Assembly (NCBI GenBank): GCA_902599625.1
Contig: CACKGF010000001.1
Location: 310,001-374,000, forward strand
DNA length: 64,000 nucleotides
Source of the DNA: an uncultured Pelagibacteraceae bacterium
GTDB lineage: Bacteria > Pseudomonadota > Alphaproteobacteria > Pelagibacterales > Pelagibacteraceae
Reading direction: 5' to 3'
In this document: positions 24,358 through 32,034 of the stretch, piece after piece
How positions within the stretch are numbered: the stretch's first letter is position 1
Layout: the number at the start of each line of letters is the position of its first letter
The notes under the pieces: model-generated
What the model saw: the letters and a program-made list of their open reading frames with translations, nothing else
What the model was told of the DNA's origin: nothing
The model's database searches: none
Position numbers and translations under genes: made by a program

Positions 24358-24867
24358 TTATTTTAAGTCTACGTTAGCTACCATTCCAATTTGATAATGA
24401 CCAGGCACATTGCAAGCAATTTCAATATTCATTGCATTGTCAAACTTCCAAACTAAATCCCCTTTTTCATTTGGAGCTAATAGAACACTATTGCTATGTG
24501 AGTGACCCATTGACTTATCCATCTTAGCCATTTTCTTCATTTTCTCTCTATCAATTGAATCGGCTAATAAAATTTCATTCTCAACCATTTTTTCCATTTC
24601 AGGCTGATGTTTTTTGTGCATCATTGCATTAGCAATGTTAAATTCATGTACAAGATTTCCCGCATTAACTACTTCAAATTTAATTGTCTCACCTTTTTTA
24701 ATATTGAAAGATTTTGGTTCATAGTAGTTGTCATACATCTTTACTTTAATAGTTCTATTCACTTCATTAAGTTTTCCTTTTGAGCCTATCATCATATTTT
24801 TATCTGCAAATGAAGCAGACGTAAAAATAAAAAATATAGTCAAAATATATTTATAAATTTTAGTCAT
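24358..24867 (-). CDS. Periplasmic cupredoxin
   Basis: The 169-aa protein has a signal peptide of about 21 residues ending in SFA. The fold is a plastocyanin/azurin-like cupredoxin. His74 lies in VHEF, and the C-terminal loop ACNVPGHYQIGM gives Cys152, His157 and Met162, the complete type 1 copper set. Between them is an insertion of about 50 residues rich in Met, His and Lys (AMMHKKHQPEMEKM...KMAKMDKSMGHSHS) that could bind further copper. It lies two bases downstream of the alternative oxidase gene. Electron transfer or copper delivery is likely. Confidence 0.88.
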   Translation of the reverse strand: MTKIYKYILTIFFIFTSASFADKNMMIGSKGKLNEVNRTIKVKMYDNYYEPKSFNIKKGETIKFEVVNAGNLVHEFNIANAMMHKKHQPEMEKMVENEILLADSIDREKMKKMAKMDKSMGHSHSNSVLLAPNEKGDLVWKFDNAMNIEIACNVPGHYQIGMVANVDLK

Positions 24868-24869
24868 AA

Positions 24870-25550
24870 TTAATTATTTCCTCCTAAGTTTTCTTTTGTT
24901 GTTATTTGTTTTTCTTTTTTATTAATTGTTTCTTTTGTTTTTCTTTCATCTATTACATTTGCGAAACTGTGATTTACATCTCTGTGCCCTGCTTCATCGT
25001 CTCTAATAACTTTTACAACATCTTTTAATGTTGCGTGCAAAGGTAAGTTCCAATAATTTATTGCAACTTCTGGAGCAGGTTGATCTTTAATTTTACCAGT
25101 TTCTAATTCATGTAAGTATTCTGTATAACTTCTAACAGCTTCCTCTTCAAAATAACCAACAATTCTATGTGCGGTTCTTTGAGAAACAATGTAGATGATA
25201 GCATACGTTACTATGAATATAAATTGCGCAATCATTATTACAATTCTTTCAATAAAAGTTGGTTTTGCAATGTGAATGAATGTCATTAAATGCATTCTTT
25301 CATTTTCAGCTTCATCCAGAAGAGTTTTGATCCACCCTTTGTCATCTTCCATCTTTCTAAGAGATTTTAAATGGATTAACATTCCAGCAACCATACCAGG
25401 AACTGCTGCTACAGTTTCTAATACAACAGCTCTATGTCCGTACCTTTTTTTGAAAAAAGTATCTGCAAGGAACCTTAAAAATTTAGTAAAAGATAATGCT
25501 ACCTTATCACTAAAATTACTTGGTTTATAATGACTATCTAAATTGCTCAT
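24870..25550 (-). CDS. aox: Alternative (ubiquinol) oxidase
   Basis: This 226-aa di-iron enzyme shows all expected ligands: Glu45 in LETVAAVPGM, Glu84 and His87 in AENERMHL, a Glu near 135-136 in GYFEEEAV, and Glu186 and His189 in RDDEAGH. Two membrane-facing helices are visible. It oxidises ubiquinol and reduces oxygen to water without pumping protons and without copper. Placement in one operon with a cupredoxin and DUF4396 suggests use when copper limits the haem-copper oxidase (inference). Length is somewhat shorter than plant homologues, as usual in bacteria. Confidence 0.95.
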   Translation of the reverse strand: MSNLDSHYKPSNFSDKVALSFTKFLRFLADTFFKKRYGHRAVVLETVAAVPGMVAGMLIHLKSLRKMEDDKGWIKTLLDEAENERMHLMTFIHIAKPTFIERIVIMIAQFIFIVTYAIIYIVSQRTAHRIVGYFEEEAVRSYTEYLHELETGKIKDQPAPEVAINYWNLPLHATLKDVVKVIRDDEAGHRDVNHSFANVIDERKTKETINKKEKQITTKENLGGNN

Positions 25551-25610
25551 ATGACTTATTTAATCATTATTTAAAAAAAACCAATGGGGCTAAATTGCAT
25601 TAAAAAAACG

Positions 25611-26264
25611 TTATTTTTTCTTATTTATTACTAGAGACAATTTTCGAGGAAAATTACCCTCATCAAAATTTTCAATACTTATATTTGTAAATCCATCTAA
25701 AAGATTTTTTATTTTGTTTTCTGAAAAATAATGAACAATAAAACCATTCATTTCATACATATCCTCTCCTCTATGCGTTCCTTTCTTAAAATCTCCATCC
25801 ATATGATTTCTTACAGTATAGATATTAAAACCATCTTTTTTTAAAACTCTCAAAATTTCTTGATTTAAATCTTTTAAATCTTGATTTGTAAGGGCCATAC
25901 AAAATAACATATGTGAGTAACATGCTTGAAAATTTTCATTATCACAATTCAGTTTTTTTCTAATATCGTGATTTTCAATTTTTATTAAAGCGTCTAAATT
26001 GTTTTCTTTAGATCTTTTTTTAATAATATTTGTTGCTGACAAACTGTAATCAATTGCATGCACATAAATTCCATTTTGAGCAAAAAATATTGTATCTCTT
26101 CCAAGACCTGCTCCAAGTTCAATAATATTTGTAATGTTATTTTTTTTAAATGTTTCTAGAGCTTTTTTTGCTGAATAGCTTGGTTCAAAACCAAACATCT
26201 CAGGCTTACTTGAGAAATTACTTTCCCAATGCTGAGATTGTAGGTTTAAAAGTTTTTTGTCCAA
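25611..26264 (-). CDS. SAM-dependent methyltransferase (class I)
   Basis: The 217-aa protein has a WESNFSSKPEMFG head and motif I IIELGAGLGRDTIFFAQNG near residue 43. HAIDYS is the acidic loop, and LKKDGFNIYTVRNH is a late strand. It resembles small TehB/thiopurine-type methyltransferases acting on small molecules or metalloids. Its stop is close to the peroxiredoxin gene of the same strand (gap one base), so both are probably co-transcribed in a detoxification setting. Substrate unknown. Confidence 0.82.
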   Translation of the reverse strand: MDKKLLNLQSQHWESNFSSKPEMFGFEPSYSAKKALETFKKNNITNIIELGAGLGRDTIFFAQNGIYVHAIDYSLSATNIIKKRSKENNLDALIKIENHDIRKKLNCDNENFQACYSHMLFCMALTNQDLKDLNQEILRVLKKDGFNIYTVRNHMDGDFKKGTHRGEDMYEMNGFIVHYFSENKIKNLLDGFTNISIENFDEGNFPRKLSLVINKKK

Positions 26265-26265
26265 T

Positions 26266-26928
26266 CTACTTAGATGGATCTGGAACTTTTCTTAAATAAG
26301 GTTTAATTGCATTCCAACCTTTAGGAAACAATTTTTTAGCTTCATCGTCCTTAACAGCAGGAACAATGATAACTTCCTCACCTTTTTTCCAATCTGCAGG
26401 TGTTGCTACTTTATGTTTTGCAGTCAACTGCATTGAGTCTATTGATCTCAATAATTCCATAAAGTTTCTTCCAGTCGCCATTGGGTAAGTTAAGAACAAA
26501 CCAATTCTTTTATCAGGTCTTATAATGAAAACTGTTCTAACTGTTTGGTTGTCTACAGCGGTTCTACCCATTGAAGTAGTTCCTGCATCACCTTCTAACA
26601 TGTTATAAAGTTTTGCAATTTTAAGATCCTCGTCAGCTATAATTGGATAGTCTGGTTTTTTTCCAGTTACGTCTTTTATATCCTCTAACCACTTTACGTG
26701 ATCTGAAACTGGATCAACACTTAGACCTATTACCTTTACATTTCTTTTTTCAAATTCAGGTTTTAATTTTGCAAGAGAACCCAGTTCTGTTGTGCAAACA
26801 GGTGTAAAGTCTTTTGGGTGTGAAAATAAGACACCCCAACTATCACCTAGCCATTCATGAAATGAAATATCACCAATTGTTGTTTTAGCTTTAAAGTCAG
26901 GCGCTAAACTATTTATTTTTAGAGTCAT
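26266..26928 (-). CDS. 1-Cys peroxiredoxin (Prx6 type)
   Basis: The 220-aa protein contains the catalytic HPKDFTPVCTTELG loop (peroxidatic Cys near residue 45). It also has SVDPVSDHVKWLEDI, DEDLKIAKLYNML, TVRTVFIIRPDKRI and the long C-terminal domain of the Prx6 subfamily. No resolving cysteine is seen, consistent with a 1-Cys enzyme. It reduces peroxides with an external thiol. A good ribosome site AAAGGAGATGTAA precedes the start. It is divergent from the persulfide-dioxygenase-like gene. Confidence 0.93.
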   Translation of the reverse strand: MTLKINSLAPDFKAKTTIGDISFHEWLGDSWGVLFSHPKDFTPVCTTELGSLAKLKPEFEKRNVKVIGLSVDPVSDHVKWLEDIKDVTGKKPDYPIIADEDLKIAKLYNMLEGDAGTTSMGRTAVDNQTVRTVFIIRPDKRIGLFLTYPMATGRNFMELLRSIDSMQLTAKHKVATPADWKKGEEVIIVPAVKDDEAKKLFPKGWNAIKPYLRKVPDPSK

Positions 26929-27003
26929 TTACATCTCCTTTTTAAAAACAAATTATATGCAAGATTGATTTGCTATGCAATTTTTTATAAGATGATGATT
27001 AAT

Positions 27004-27696
27004 ATGATTTTTGAACAACTATTCGATGCTAAGTCTTCAACCTATACGTACATATTGTCAAGCGGTGAAGGTCGCGAAGCTTTAATAATCGATCCGGTAA
27101 TAGAGCACACTGAAGAATATATAAAACTTTTAGAAAAACTAAAATTAAAATTAGTAAAAGTAATTGATACGCATATTCATGCAGATCATATTACTGGGCT
27201 TAATGAGTTAAGTAAAAGAACAAGTTGCACAAAAATAATGGGTGAAAATTCTAAATCTGAAGTGGTTGATTTAAGAGTTAAAGAAAATGAAAAAATTAAA
27301 TTAGATGGTATTGAATTAAAAGTTTTGTACACACCTGGACACACAGATTGTTCATATAGTTTTTTAATGAAAGATAGAGTTTTCACTGGAGATACTTTAT
27401 TAATTAATGGGACTGGAAGAACTGATTTTCAAAATGGAAATGCTAAACAACAATACGATTCTTTATTTAATAAATTGCTTAAACTTCCAGAAAGCACAAT
27501 AGTTTTTCCAGCACATGATTATAACGGGAAAAAAAACTCTACAATTGGAAATGAAATAAAAAATAATCCAAGATTACAAGTAAATTCAATAGATCAATAT
27601 GTAGAGATCATGAATAATTTAAAATTAGCTAATCCAAAAATGATGGATGTGGCTGTGCCGGCAAACGTAAAAGGCCTTACTTTAAATCAAATTTAA
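27004..27696 (+). CDS. MBL-fold persulfide dioxygenase (ETHE1/SDO-like)
   Basis: I start at the ATG giving MIFEQLFDAKSSTYTY, which aligns with ETHE1-type N-termini; upstream in-frame starts add only a poor leader. The 230-aa protein has THIHADHITG, a TPGHTDCSYSF loop, FTGDTLLINGTGRTDFQNG and FPAHDYNGKKNSTIGNE. That set is typical of iron persulfide dioxygenases rather than glyoxalase II. It would oxidise glutathione persulfide to sulfite. Nearby CysE, CysK and a Cys-rich peptide suggest a thiol/sulfide management locus. Confidence 0.85.
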   Translation: MIFEQLFDAKSSTYTYILSSGEGREALIIDPVIEHTEEYIKLLEKLKLKLVKVIDTHIHADHITGLNELSKRTSCTKIMGENSKSEVVDLRVKENEKIKLDGIELKVLYTPGHTDCSYSFLMKDRVFTGDTLLINGTGRTDFQNGNAKQQYDSLFNKLLKLPESTIVFPAHDYNGKKNSTIGNEIKNNPRLQVNSIDQYVEIMNNLKLANPKMMDVAVPANVKGLTLNQI

Positions 27697-27746
27697 AGCG
27701 ACAAAAATTGGGTTGATTATTAGGTTATTAGCTCTATATATAATTT

Positions 27747-27863
27747 ATGGCTTGCGACAATTCAAAATGTATTTGCACAAACTGCACTAACGACACATGT
27801 GCTTGTGATGGGGATATGCAATGTAATTGCAAACCTGAAGGTGTTTGTTGTTGTTGCAATTAG
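27747..27863 (+). CDS. 38-aa cysteine-rich, metallothionein-like peptide
   Basis: The short frame ATGGCTTGC...TAG encodes 38 residues with 12 cysteines (positions 3, 8, 10, 13, 18, 20, 26, 28 and 34-37). They include CxC pairs (CIC, CAC, CNC) and a terminal CCCC. There are no aromatic residues, histidine, arginine or leucine, which is classic metallothionein composition. It probably binds Cu(I), Zn or Cd as a thiolate cluster. It sits 50 bases after the persulfide-dioxygenase gene and 25 bases before cysE, so cysteine supply and metal binding may be co-expressed. No strong ribosome site is visible, and I cannot assign it to a named metallothionein family. Confidence 0.7.
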   Translation: MACDNSKCICTNCTNDTCACDGDMQCNCKPEGVCCCCN

Positions 27864-27888
27864 TAAGCTAATTTAATTTCACAAAATT

Positions 27889-28470
27889 ATGAATGAATTT
27901 TTAGAGTCTATAATTAAGAGAGATCCGGCTGCCAAATCAAAGTTAAGTATCATTTTAACTTATCCTGGTGCTAAGGCTGTTTTTTTTCACAAGATTGCAA
28001 ATTTTTTTGCAATTGCAAAGTTTCATTTAGTTGCAAGAATTATATCTCAATTTTCAAGATTTTTAACTGGAATAGAAATTCATCCAAAAGCAAACATTGG
28101 TAAAAATTTATTTATAGATCACGGCATGGGAGTTGTGATTGGTGAAACTTCAGAAATTGGAGACAATGTAACGATCTATCACATGGCAACACTAGGTGGT
28201 ATCTCACCAAGCGTAAATTCTAATGAACAAAGAAATATCAAAAGACATCCGACGCTTAAAGATAATGTTGTAGTTGGATCTGGTGCACAAATACTCGGGC
28301 CAGTAACTGTTGGCAAAAACGCAAAAATTGGTGCAAACGCAGTTGTAACAAAAGATGTTCCAGAAAATGCAGTGATGGTTGGAATACCAGCAAAAAATGT
28401 TGGAGAAACTTCTGGTTCAGATGAGAATTTTAAACCTTATGGTATAACTTCTGAAAGTGATAAAAACTAA
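27889..28470 (+). CDS. cysE: Serine O-acetyltransferase
   Basis: The 193-aa protein has a short helical N-terminus and then a left-handed beta-helix of hexapeptide repeats, with the substrate-site [16 protein letters not shown] and YHMATLGG and a C-terminal VGIPAKNVG. This is the short EpsC-type CysE. It acetylates serine to O-acetylserine for cysteine synthesis. The C-terminal tail is where CysE can dock into CysK. The cysteine synthase gene starts one base after the stop. Confidence 0.93.
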   Translation: MNEFLESIIKRDPAAKSKLSIILTYPGAKAVFFHKIANFFAIAKFHLVARIISQFSRFLTGIEIHPKANIGKNLFIDHGMGVVIGETSEIGDNVTIYHMATLGGISPSVNSNEQRNIKRHPTLKDNVVVGSGAQILGPVTVGKNAKIGANAVVTKDVPENAVMVGIPAKNVGETSGSDENFKPYGITSESDKN

Positions 28471-28471
28471 T

Positions 28472-29473
28472 ATGAAAAATGCTCAAAATAATTTTATTGA
28501 AGGGATTGGAAATACACCATTAGTAAAATTAAGAGCTGCATCAGAAATAACTGGATGCAATATATATGGTAAAGCAGAATACTTAAATCCAGGTGGATCA
28601 GTAAAAGATAGAGCCGCTTTAGCATTGATTAAAGATGCTCAAGAAAAAAAATTAATTTCAAAAGGTGGAACGATTGTTGAAGGTACAGCTGGTAATACTG
28701 GTATCGGTCTTTGTTTAATAGGAAATTCTATTGGTTATAAGACAATTATTGTGATGAATGATAATCAAACTCAGGAAAAAAAAGATATGTTAAAGAACAT
28801 GGGAGCTGATTTAAGGTTGGTCCCACCTAAACCATACAAAGACGATGGCAATTATGTAAAGGTTGCTGGTAGACTCGCCGATGAATTAAAGAGTAGCAAC
28901 AATCACGGGGTAGTTTGGGCTAATCAATTTGATAACACCGCTAATTCCAAAGGACATTATGAGACGACAGGGCCAGAAATTTGGATGCAAACTGATGGAA
29001 AAGTCGATGGTTTTGTTTGTTCATCAGGTACTGGTGGAACTATTGCTGGTGTAAGTAGTTTTTTGAAAGAAAAAAACAAAAATATCAAAATTTATTTGTC
29101 TGATCCTGCTGGATCATCCCTTTATAACTACATTGAAAACGGAGAATTAAAAGGTGAAGGTAATTCTATAACTGAAGGTATAGGATCAAGTAGAATAACG
29201 GCTAATTTTGCGGAGGCAAAAATCGATGGGGCATTTTCAATAGAAGATAAGGAGTCTTTGCCAGTGTTATATGACCTTATTCAAAACGAAGGTTTAAGTT
29301 TAGGAACAAGTTGTGGTGTCAATATTGCTGGAGCTATTAGGCTTGGTAAGAAATTAGGACCAGGTAAGACAATTGTAACCATTCTTTGTGACAGATCAGA
29401 TAAATACAACTCCAAGCTGTTTAATAAGAAGTTTTTACAGGAAAAAGGTCTTCCAATTCCCGCTTGGATTTAA
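28472..29473 (+). CDS. cysK: Cysteine synthase (O-acetylserine sulfhydrylase family)
   Basis: I start at the ATG one base after the cysE stop (333 aa); a GTG five codons earlier is possible. PLP-family motifs are clear: NPGGSVKDR with the Schiff-base Lys near residue 46, GTAGNTGIGL, SSGTGGTIAG for the phosphate, and LGTSCGVN. It makes cysteine from O-acetylserine and sulfide. Operon order with cysE is canonical. Its C-terminal region is somewhat different from E. coli CysK and closer to the CysK2/cystathionine-synthase-like group, so substrate range may be broader. Confidence 0.9.
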   Translation: MKNAQNNFIEGIGNTPLVKLRAASEITGCNIYGKAEYLNPGGSVKDRAALALIKDAQEKKLISKGGTIVEGTAGNTGIGLCLIGNSIGYKTIIVMNDNQTQEKKDMLKNMGADLRLVPPKPYKDDGNYVKVAGRLADELKSSNNHGVVWANQFDNTANSKGHYETTGPEIWMQTDGKVDGFVCSSGTGGTIAGVSSFLKEKNKNIKIYLSDPAGSSLYNYIENGELKGEGNSITEGIGSSRITANFAEAKIDGAFSIEDKESLPVLYDLIQNEGLSLGTSCGVNIAGAIRLGKKLGPGKTIVTILCDRSDKYNSKLFNKKFLQEKGLPIPAWI

Positions 29474-29550
29474 TTTTTTTTCGCACACTCTTTAATAAAT
29501 CTTTTACATAATAAAAATATTGTAGTTAAATAATTTTCATAATTAAGACT

Positions 29551-29952
29551 ATGAACGAACTACTTAAAAAAAATTTTTTCTCACTTTTGTTAATTGTGCT
29601 GTTTAGTTTGTTTATTTTTTCATTAGCCTTAGCTGATTTAACTAAAAGCAATAAAGAAAAAGCATGGGACTGTGTAGGAATTTACATGGCTAACTACTTT
29701 TTACCTTCTGGTGAAAAATTTGAGTATGGAATGAAAGAAAAATCGATGGCATCAGTAAAAGTTTGGAAAGAATATGCTCTCGAAGTAGGAATTAAAGAAA
29801 CTGATTGGGACAAAGGTGTAAATAAAGCTGTCGATAAACACTATGGATCAAAATTTAGTGAAAAAGCAACTAATCAGTGTCACAGTTTTTTAGAAGCTAC
29901 TATCCCCAATGGCAAAGATAGAGTAAAGAAAGTTGCTCAAACTCTATATTAG
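29551..29952 (+). CDS. Unrecognised exported protein
   Basis: The 133-aa protein has a basic start (MNELLKKNFF), a hydrophobic stretch (about 11-29) ending in ALAD, and a polar domain of about 100 residues with two cysteines (in WDCVGIYM and TNQCHSF) that could form a disulfide in the periplasm. I do not recognise the family. Four bases separate it from a pair of DUF1330-like genes, so it may share their operon. Confidence 0.65.
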   Translation: MNELLKKNFFSLLLIVLFSLFIFSLALADLTKSNKEKAWDCVGIYMANYFLPSGEKFEYGMKEKSMASVKVWKEYALEVGIKETDWDKGVNKAVDKHYGSKFSEKATNQCHSFLEATIPNGKDRVKKVAQTLY

Positions 29953-29955
29953 TAA

Positions 29956-30243
29956 ATGAGCGGCTATCTAATTGCTCAACTTAACATGACAGATAAAGAA
30001 AGTTTTAAGCTTTATGCTGAAACAGTGCCTGAATCTGTAAAAAAATTTGGTGGCAAGTACTTAGTGCGAGCTGGAGAGTTTAAATCAATGCAAGGAAAGT
30101 GGGATTTTACAAGAAATGTAATTATTGAATTTCCAACTTATGAAAAAGCGTTAGAATGGTACAATTCTGATATATACAAACCATTAAAAGAATTGCGCCA
30201 AAAAGGATCTAAAGGTAATATAATAATTATCAAAGGAGTTTGA
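29956..30243 (+). CDS. DUF1330-family protein, first copy
   Basis: The 95-aa protein fits DUF1330, a small ferredoxin-like alpha/beta barrel dimer family: YLIAQLNMTDKESFKLYAE, KFGGKYLVRAGE, then IEFPTYEKALEWYNSDIYKPL. Function is unknown for the family. Its stop TGA abuts the ATG of a second, diverged copy, so the two may form a heterodimer. Confidence 0.88.
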   Translation: MSGYLIAQLNMTDKESFKLYAETVPESVKKFGGKYLVRAGEFKSMQGKWDFTRNVIIEFPTYEKALEWYNSDIYKPLKELRQKGSKGNIIIIKGV

Positions 30244-30549
30244 ATGAAAAAAGCTTATTTAGTAGCAATGCCTACAATAAAAGATAACGATATGTTTGCA
30301 AAAGAGTATGCAAGTAAAGTAGCCGATACTATAAAACCATTTGAAGGCAAATTTCTTGTTCGAACCCCAAATAAACTAATTAAAGAAGGGGAAGAAAAAT
30401 CTCTCACAGTAGTAATTGAATTTCCTAATAAGGAAAAAGCTCTTGGTTGGTATAATTCTCCAGAGCATCAAAAAATAGTGGTTCAAAGAAGAGCTGCAAC
30501 AGACCCATCAAGTCCAATAGTGATCTGTGAAGAGTCTGATTCATATTAA
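30244..30549 (+). CDS. DUF1330-family protein, second copy
   Basis: The 101-aa protein follows the same plan as the gene just before it: AYLVAMPTIKDNDMFAKEYA, FEGKFLVRTPN, VIEFPNKEKALGWYNSPEHQ. The spacing of conserved positions agrees, but overall identity is low, so the duplication is old. No space separates the two genes. It lies 18 bases before the next membrane-protein gene, which has its own good ribosome site. Confidence 0.86.
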   Translation: MKKAYLVAMPTIKDNDMFAKEYASKVADTIKPFEGKFLVRTPNKLIKEGEEKSLTVVIEFPNKEKALGWYNSPEHQKIVVQRRAATDPSSPIVICEESDSY

Positions 30550-30567
30550 CAAAAAAAAGGAGATAAC

Positions 30568-30984
30568 ATGATAGATAAATTTGGGAATATTTTTTATTTA
30601 ATAATTTACTTAGTTCATTTCATTATTGTTGGAAGCTACGCATTCCAATTGGTTTTCGGAACTCAAAAATTTCTTGAAGGTAGAGGAGTAGATAAAACAG
30701 CTACTTTAATTACAAGATTTGCTGGTTCGTTCATGATTGCAATGGTTTTAATGGCAATATATATCGCTTTCATAAGATCGGGTGGTTTAGATGCTACTTG
30801 GGCGTTCTTTAATTTAGTTTTTATAATTAATGTAACGATATTATGTGCAAATTTTTACACTTTAAAAATTGATAAAACTGGTTTGACTGAGAAAACTAGA
30901 AATGATGGAATATATGCTCCATTAGTTCTGGTTATTATTAGTGCCGTTCTTTGTTACGGATTAGCTGATAAAATTTACGTATAG
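30568..30984 (+). CDS. Four-helix membrane protein, unrecognised
   Basis: The 138-aa protein is hydrophobic with about four helices (roughly residues 8-28, 50-68, 78-95 and 115-133). Conserved-looking features are a GTQKFLEGRGVDKTATLITRF loop and a charged loop KIDKTGLTEKTRND. A strong ribosome site AAAAGGAGATAAC precedes the ATG. I do not recognise the family. It could be a small transporter or integral stress protein and is probably co-transcribed with the DUF1330 genes. Confidence 0.7.
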   Translation: MIDKFGNIFYLIIYLVHFIIVGSYAFQLVFGTQKFLEGRGVDKTATLITRFAGSFMIAMVLMAIYIAFIRSGGLDATWAFFNLVFIINVTILCANFYTLKIDKTGLTEKTRNDGIYAPLVLVIISAVLCYGLADKIYV

Positions 30985-31002
30985 AATTTAATAAATTATC
31001 GA

Positions 31003-31224
31003 ATGTTTCCAAAAAAATATTCTAATTTATTATTTATCTTAATCATGGGTTTTGGAATGAGCCTTATGATGACGCTGATTATCACATACATAAACACAGG
31101 GATGGATAGCGAATACATAAATAGATTTTTAAAGGCTTGGGTTGTTAGTCTTCCTATTGCAATTGTAGCTGCCTTGGTGGTTGGTCCAATAACTAAAAAT
31201 TTTGTGGATAAGATTACTAAATAA
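31003..31224 (+). CDS. DUF2798-family small membrane protein
   Basis: The 73-aa protein has two hydrophobic helices (about 8-28 and 43-62) with the DUF2798 pattern: FGMSLMMTLIITYINTG in the first and FLKAWVVSLPIAIVAALVVGPITK in the second. Biochemical function is unknown. It ends two bases from the convergent SMR-like gene. Confidence 0.85.
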   Translation: MFPKKYSNLLFILIMGFGMSLMMTLIITYINTGMDSEYINRFLKAWVVSLPIAIVAALVVGPITKNFVDKITK

Positions 31225-31226
31225 AT

Positions 31227-31562
31227 TTAGTTTGTTTTGCCTAAAAAATTAACTAGTATCACGCCAATTATAATCAAAGATATACCTATAATTCCGTACA
31301 TGTTTGGAACCTGATTATATTTCAATATTCCAAATATTGTTACAGCAGTAATAGTTAAACCTCCATATGTTGCATAGGTAAAGCCAACAGGTATTGTCAT
31401 CATTGCTTTTGCTAGAAAAAATATACAAAGAACAATTGTTATTATACACATCGTCGTTGGTACAAGATTTGTAAATCCATTAGTAGTTTTTAAAAAGCCA
31501 TTAGAAGTAATTCCTAATATCACAGCCAACAAAAGATATACATATCCAAGAATATTCGTCAT
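31227..31562 (-). CDS. Small multidrug resistance (SMR)-like membrane protein without the membrane glutamate
   Basis: The 111-aa protein has four helices and aligns end to end with EmrE/SugE: LKTTNGFTNL after helix 1, IPVGFTYATYGGLT in helix 3, and a glycine-rich helix 4 with GIIGISLIIIGVILVNFLG. The proton- and drug-coupling Glu of EmrE (Glu14) falls on Gly17 here, and the Trp63 position is Tyr. It is therefore unlikely to be a standard proton-coupled exporter. It may have changed mechanism, or pair with an unseen partner. The AhpD-like gene precedes it on the same strand with three bases between. Confidence 0.8.
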   Translation of the reverse strand: MTNILGYVYLLLAVILGITSNGFLKTTNGFTNLVPTTMCIITIVLCIFFLAKAMMTIPVGFTYATYGGLTITAVTIFGILKYNQVPNMYGIIGISLIIIGVILVNFLGKTN

Positions 31563-31565
31563 AGT

Positions 31566-31958
31566 TTATTTATAAATTTTATCTACCTCAACTTGATACG
31601 CTTCAACAAGTTTATTGTTTTGATTTGCAATGCCGACTACATCAATCATCTCTTTAATCATCTCGTCAGATGCACCCCTTTTTTTAGCAGCAAAAGTATG
31701 TGATCTGGTACAGTAACTGCAGCTATTCGTTATTGATACAGCAACATAAATTAATTCTTTGGTAACTGAGTCTAGCGCACCATCTTTCATAATTTGTTTA
31801 AGATTATTCCAAGTTCTCTCTAAAAGTTGCGGGTTATGTGCTATAGATTTCCAAAAATTTGGAATTTTAGTAATTTTTCTAGTTTTCTTAATTTCATTAA
31901 AAATTCTTTTTACTTTTGAGTTAGCTTTTTTTTCGTTAATTGGTTTGAAAATTTCCAT
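31566..31958 (-). CDS. AhpD-like/carboxymuconolactone decarboxylase family protein
   Basis: The 130-aa helical protein has the AhpD-type redox motif: Cys80 and Cys83 in NSCSYCTRSHT, with His87 following. A typical helix with KELIYVAVS precedes it. Such proteins act as alkylhydroperoxidases or as disulfide carriers for peroxiredoxins. The start is preceded by an AGGAGGAAT ribosome site. Physiological partner unknown; a peroxiredoxin gene lies about 5 kb away. Confidence 0.88.
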   Translation of the reverse strand: MEIFKPINEKKANSKVKRIFNEIKKTRKITKIPNFWKSIAHNPQLLERTWNNLKQIMKDGALDSVTKELIYVAVSITNSCSYCTRSHTFAAKKRGASDEMIKEMIDVVGIANQNNKLVEAYQVEVDKIYK

Positions 31959-32034
31959 ATTCCTCCTCTTTTTGAGTGCATTGTAATTTAGTTATTTACA
32001 TAAATAAATATTTAAATTAATAGATAAAAAGCTA

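Noticed and set aside
26965-27003. Upstream TTG extension of the persulfide dioxygenase gene
   Set aside because: The added residues (MICYAIFYK...) do not fit family N-termini, and the ATG at 27004 aligns with them.
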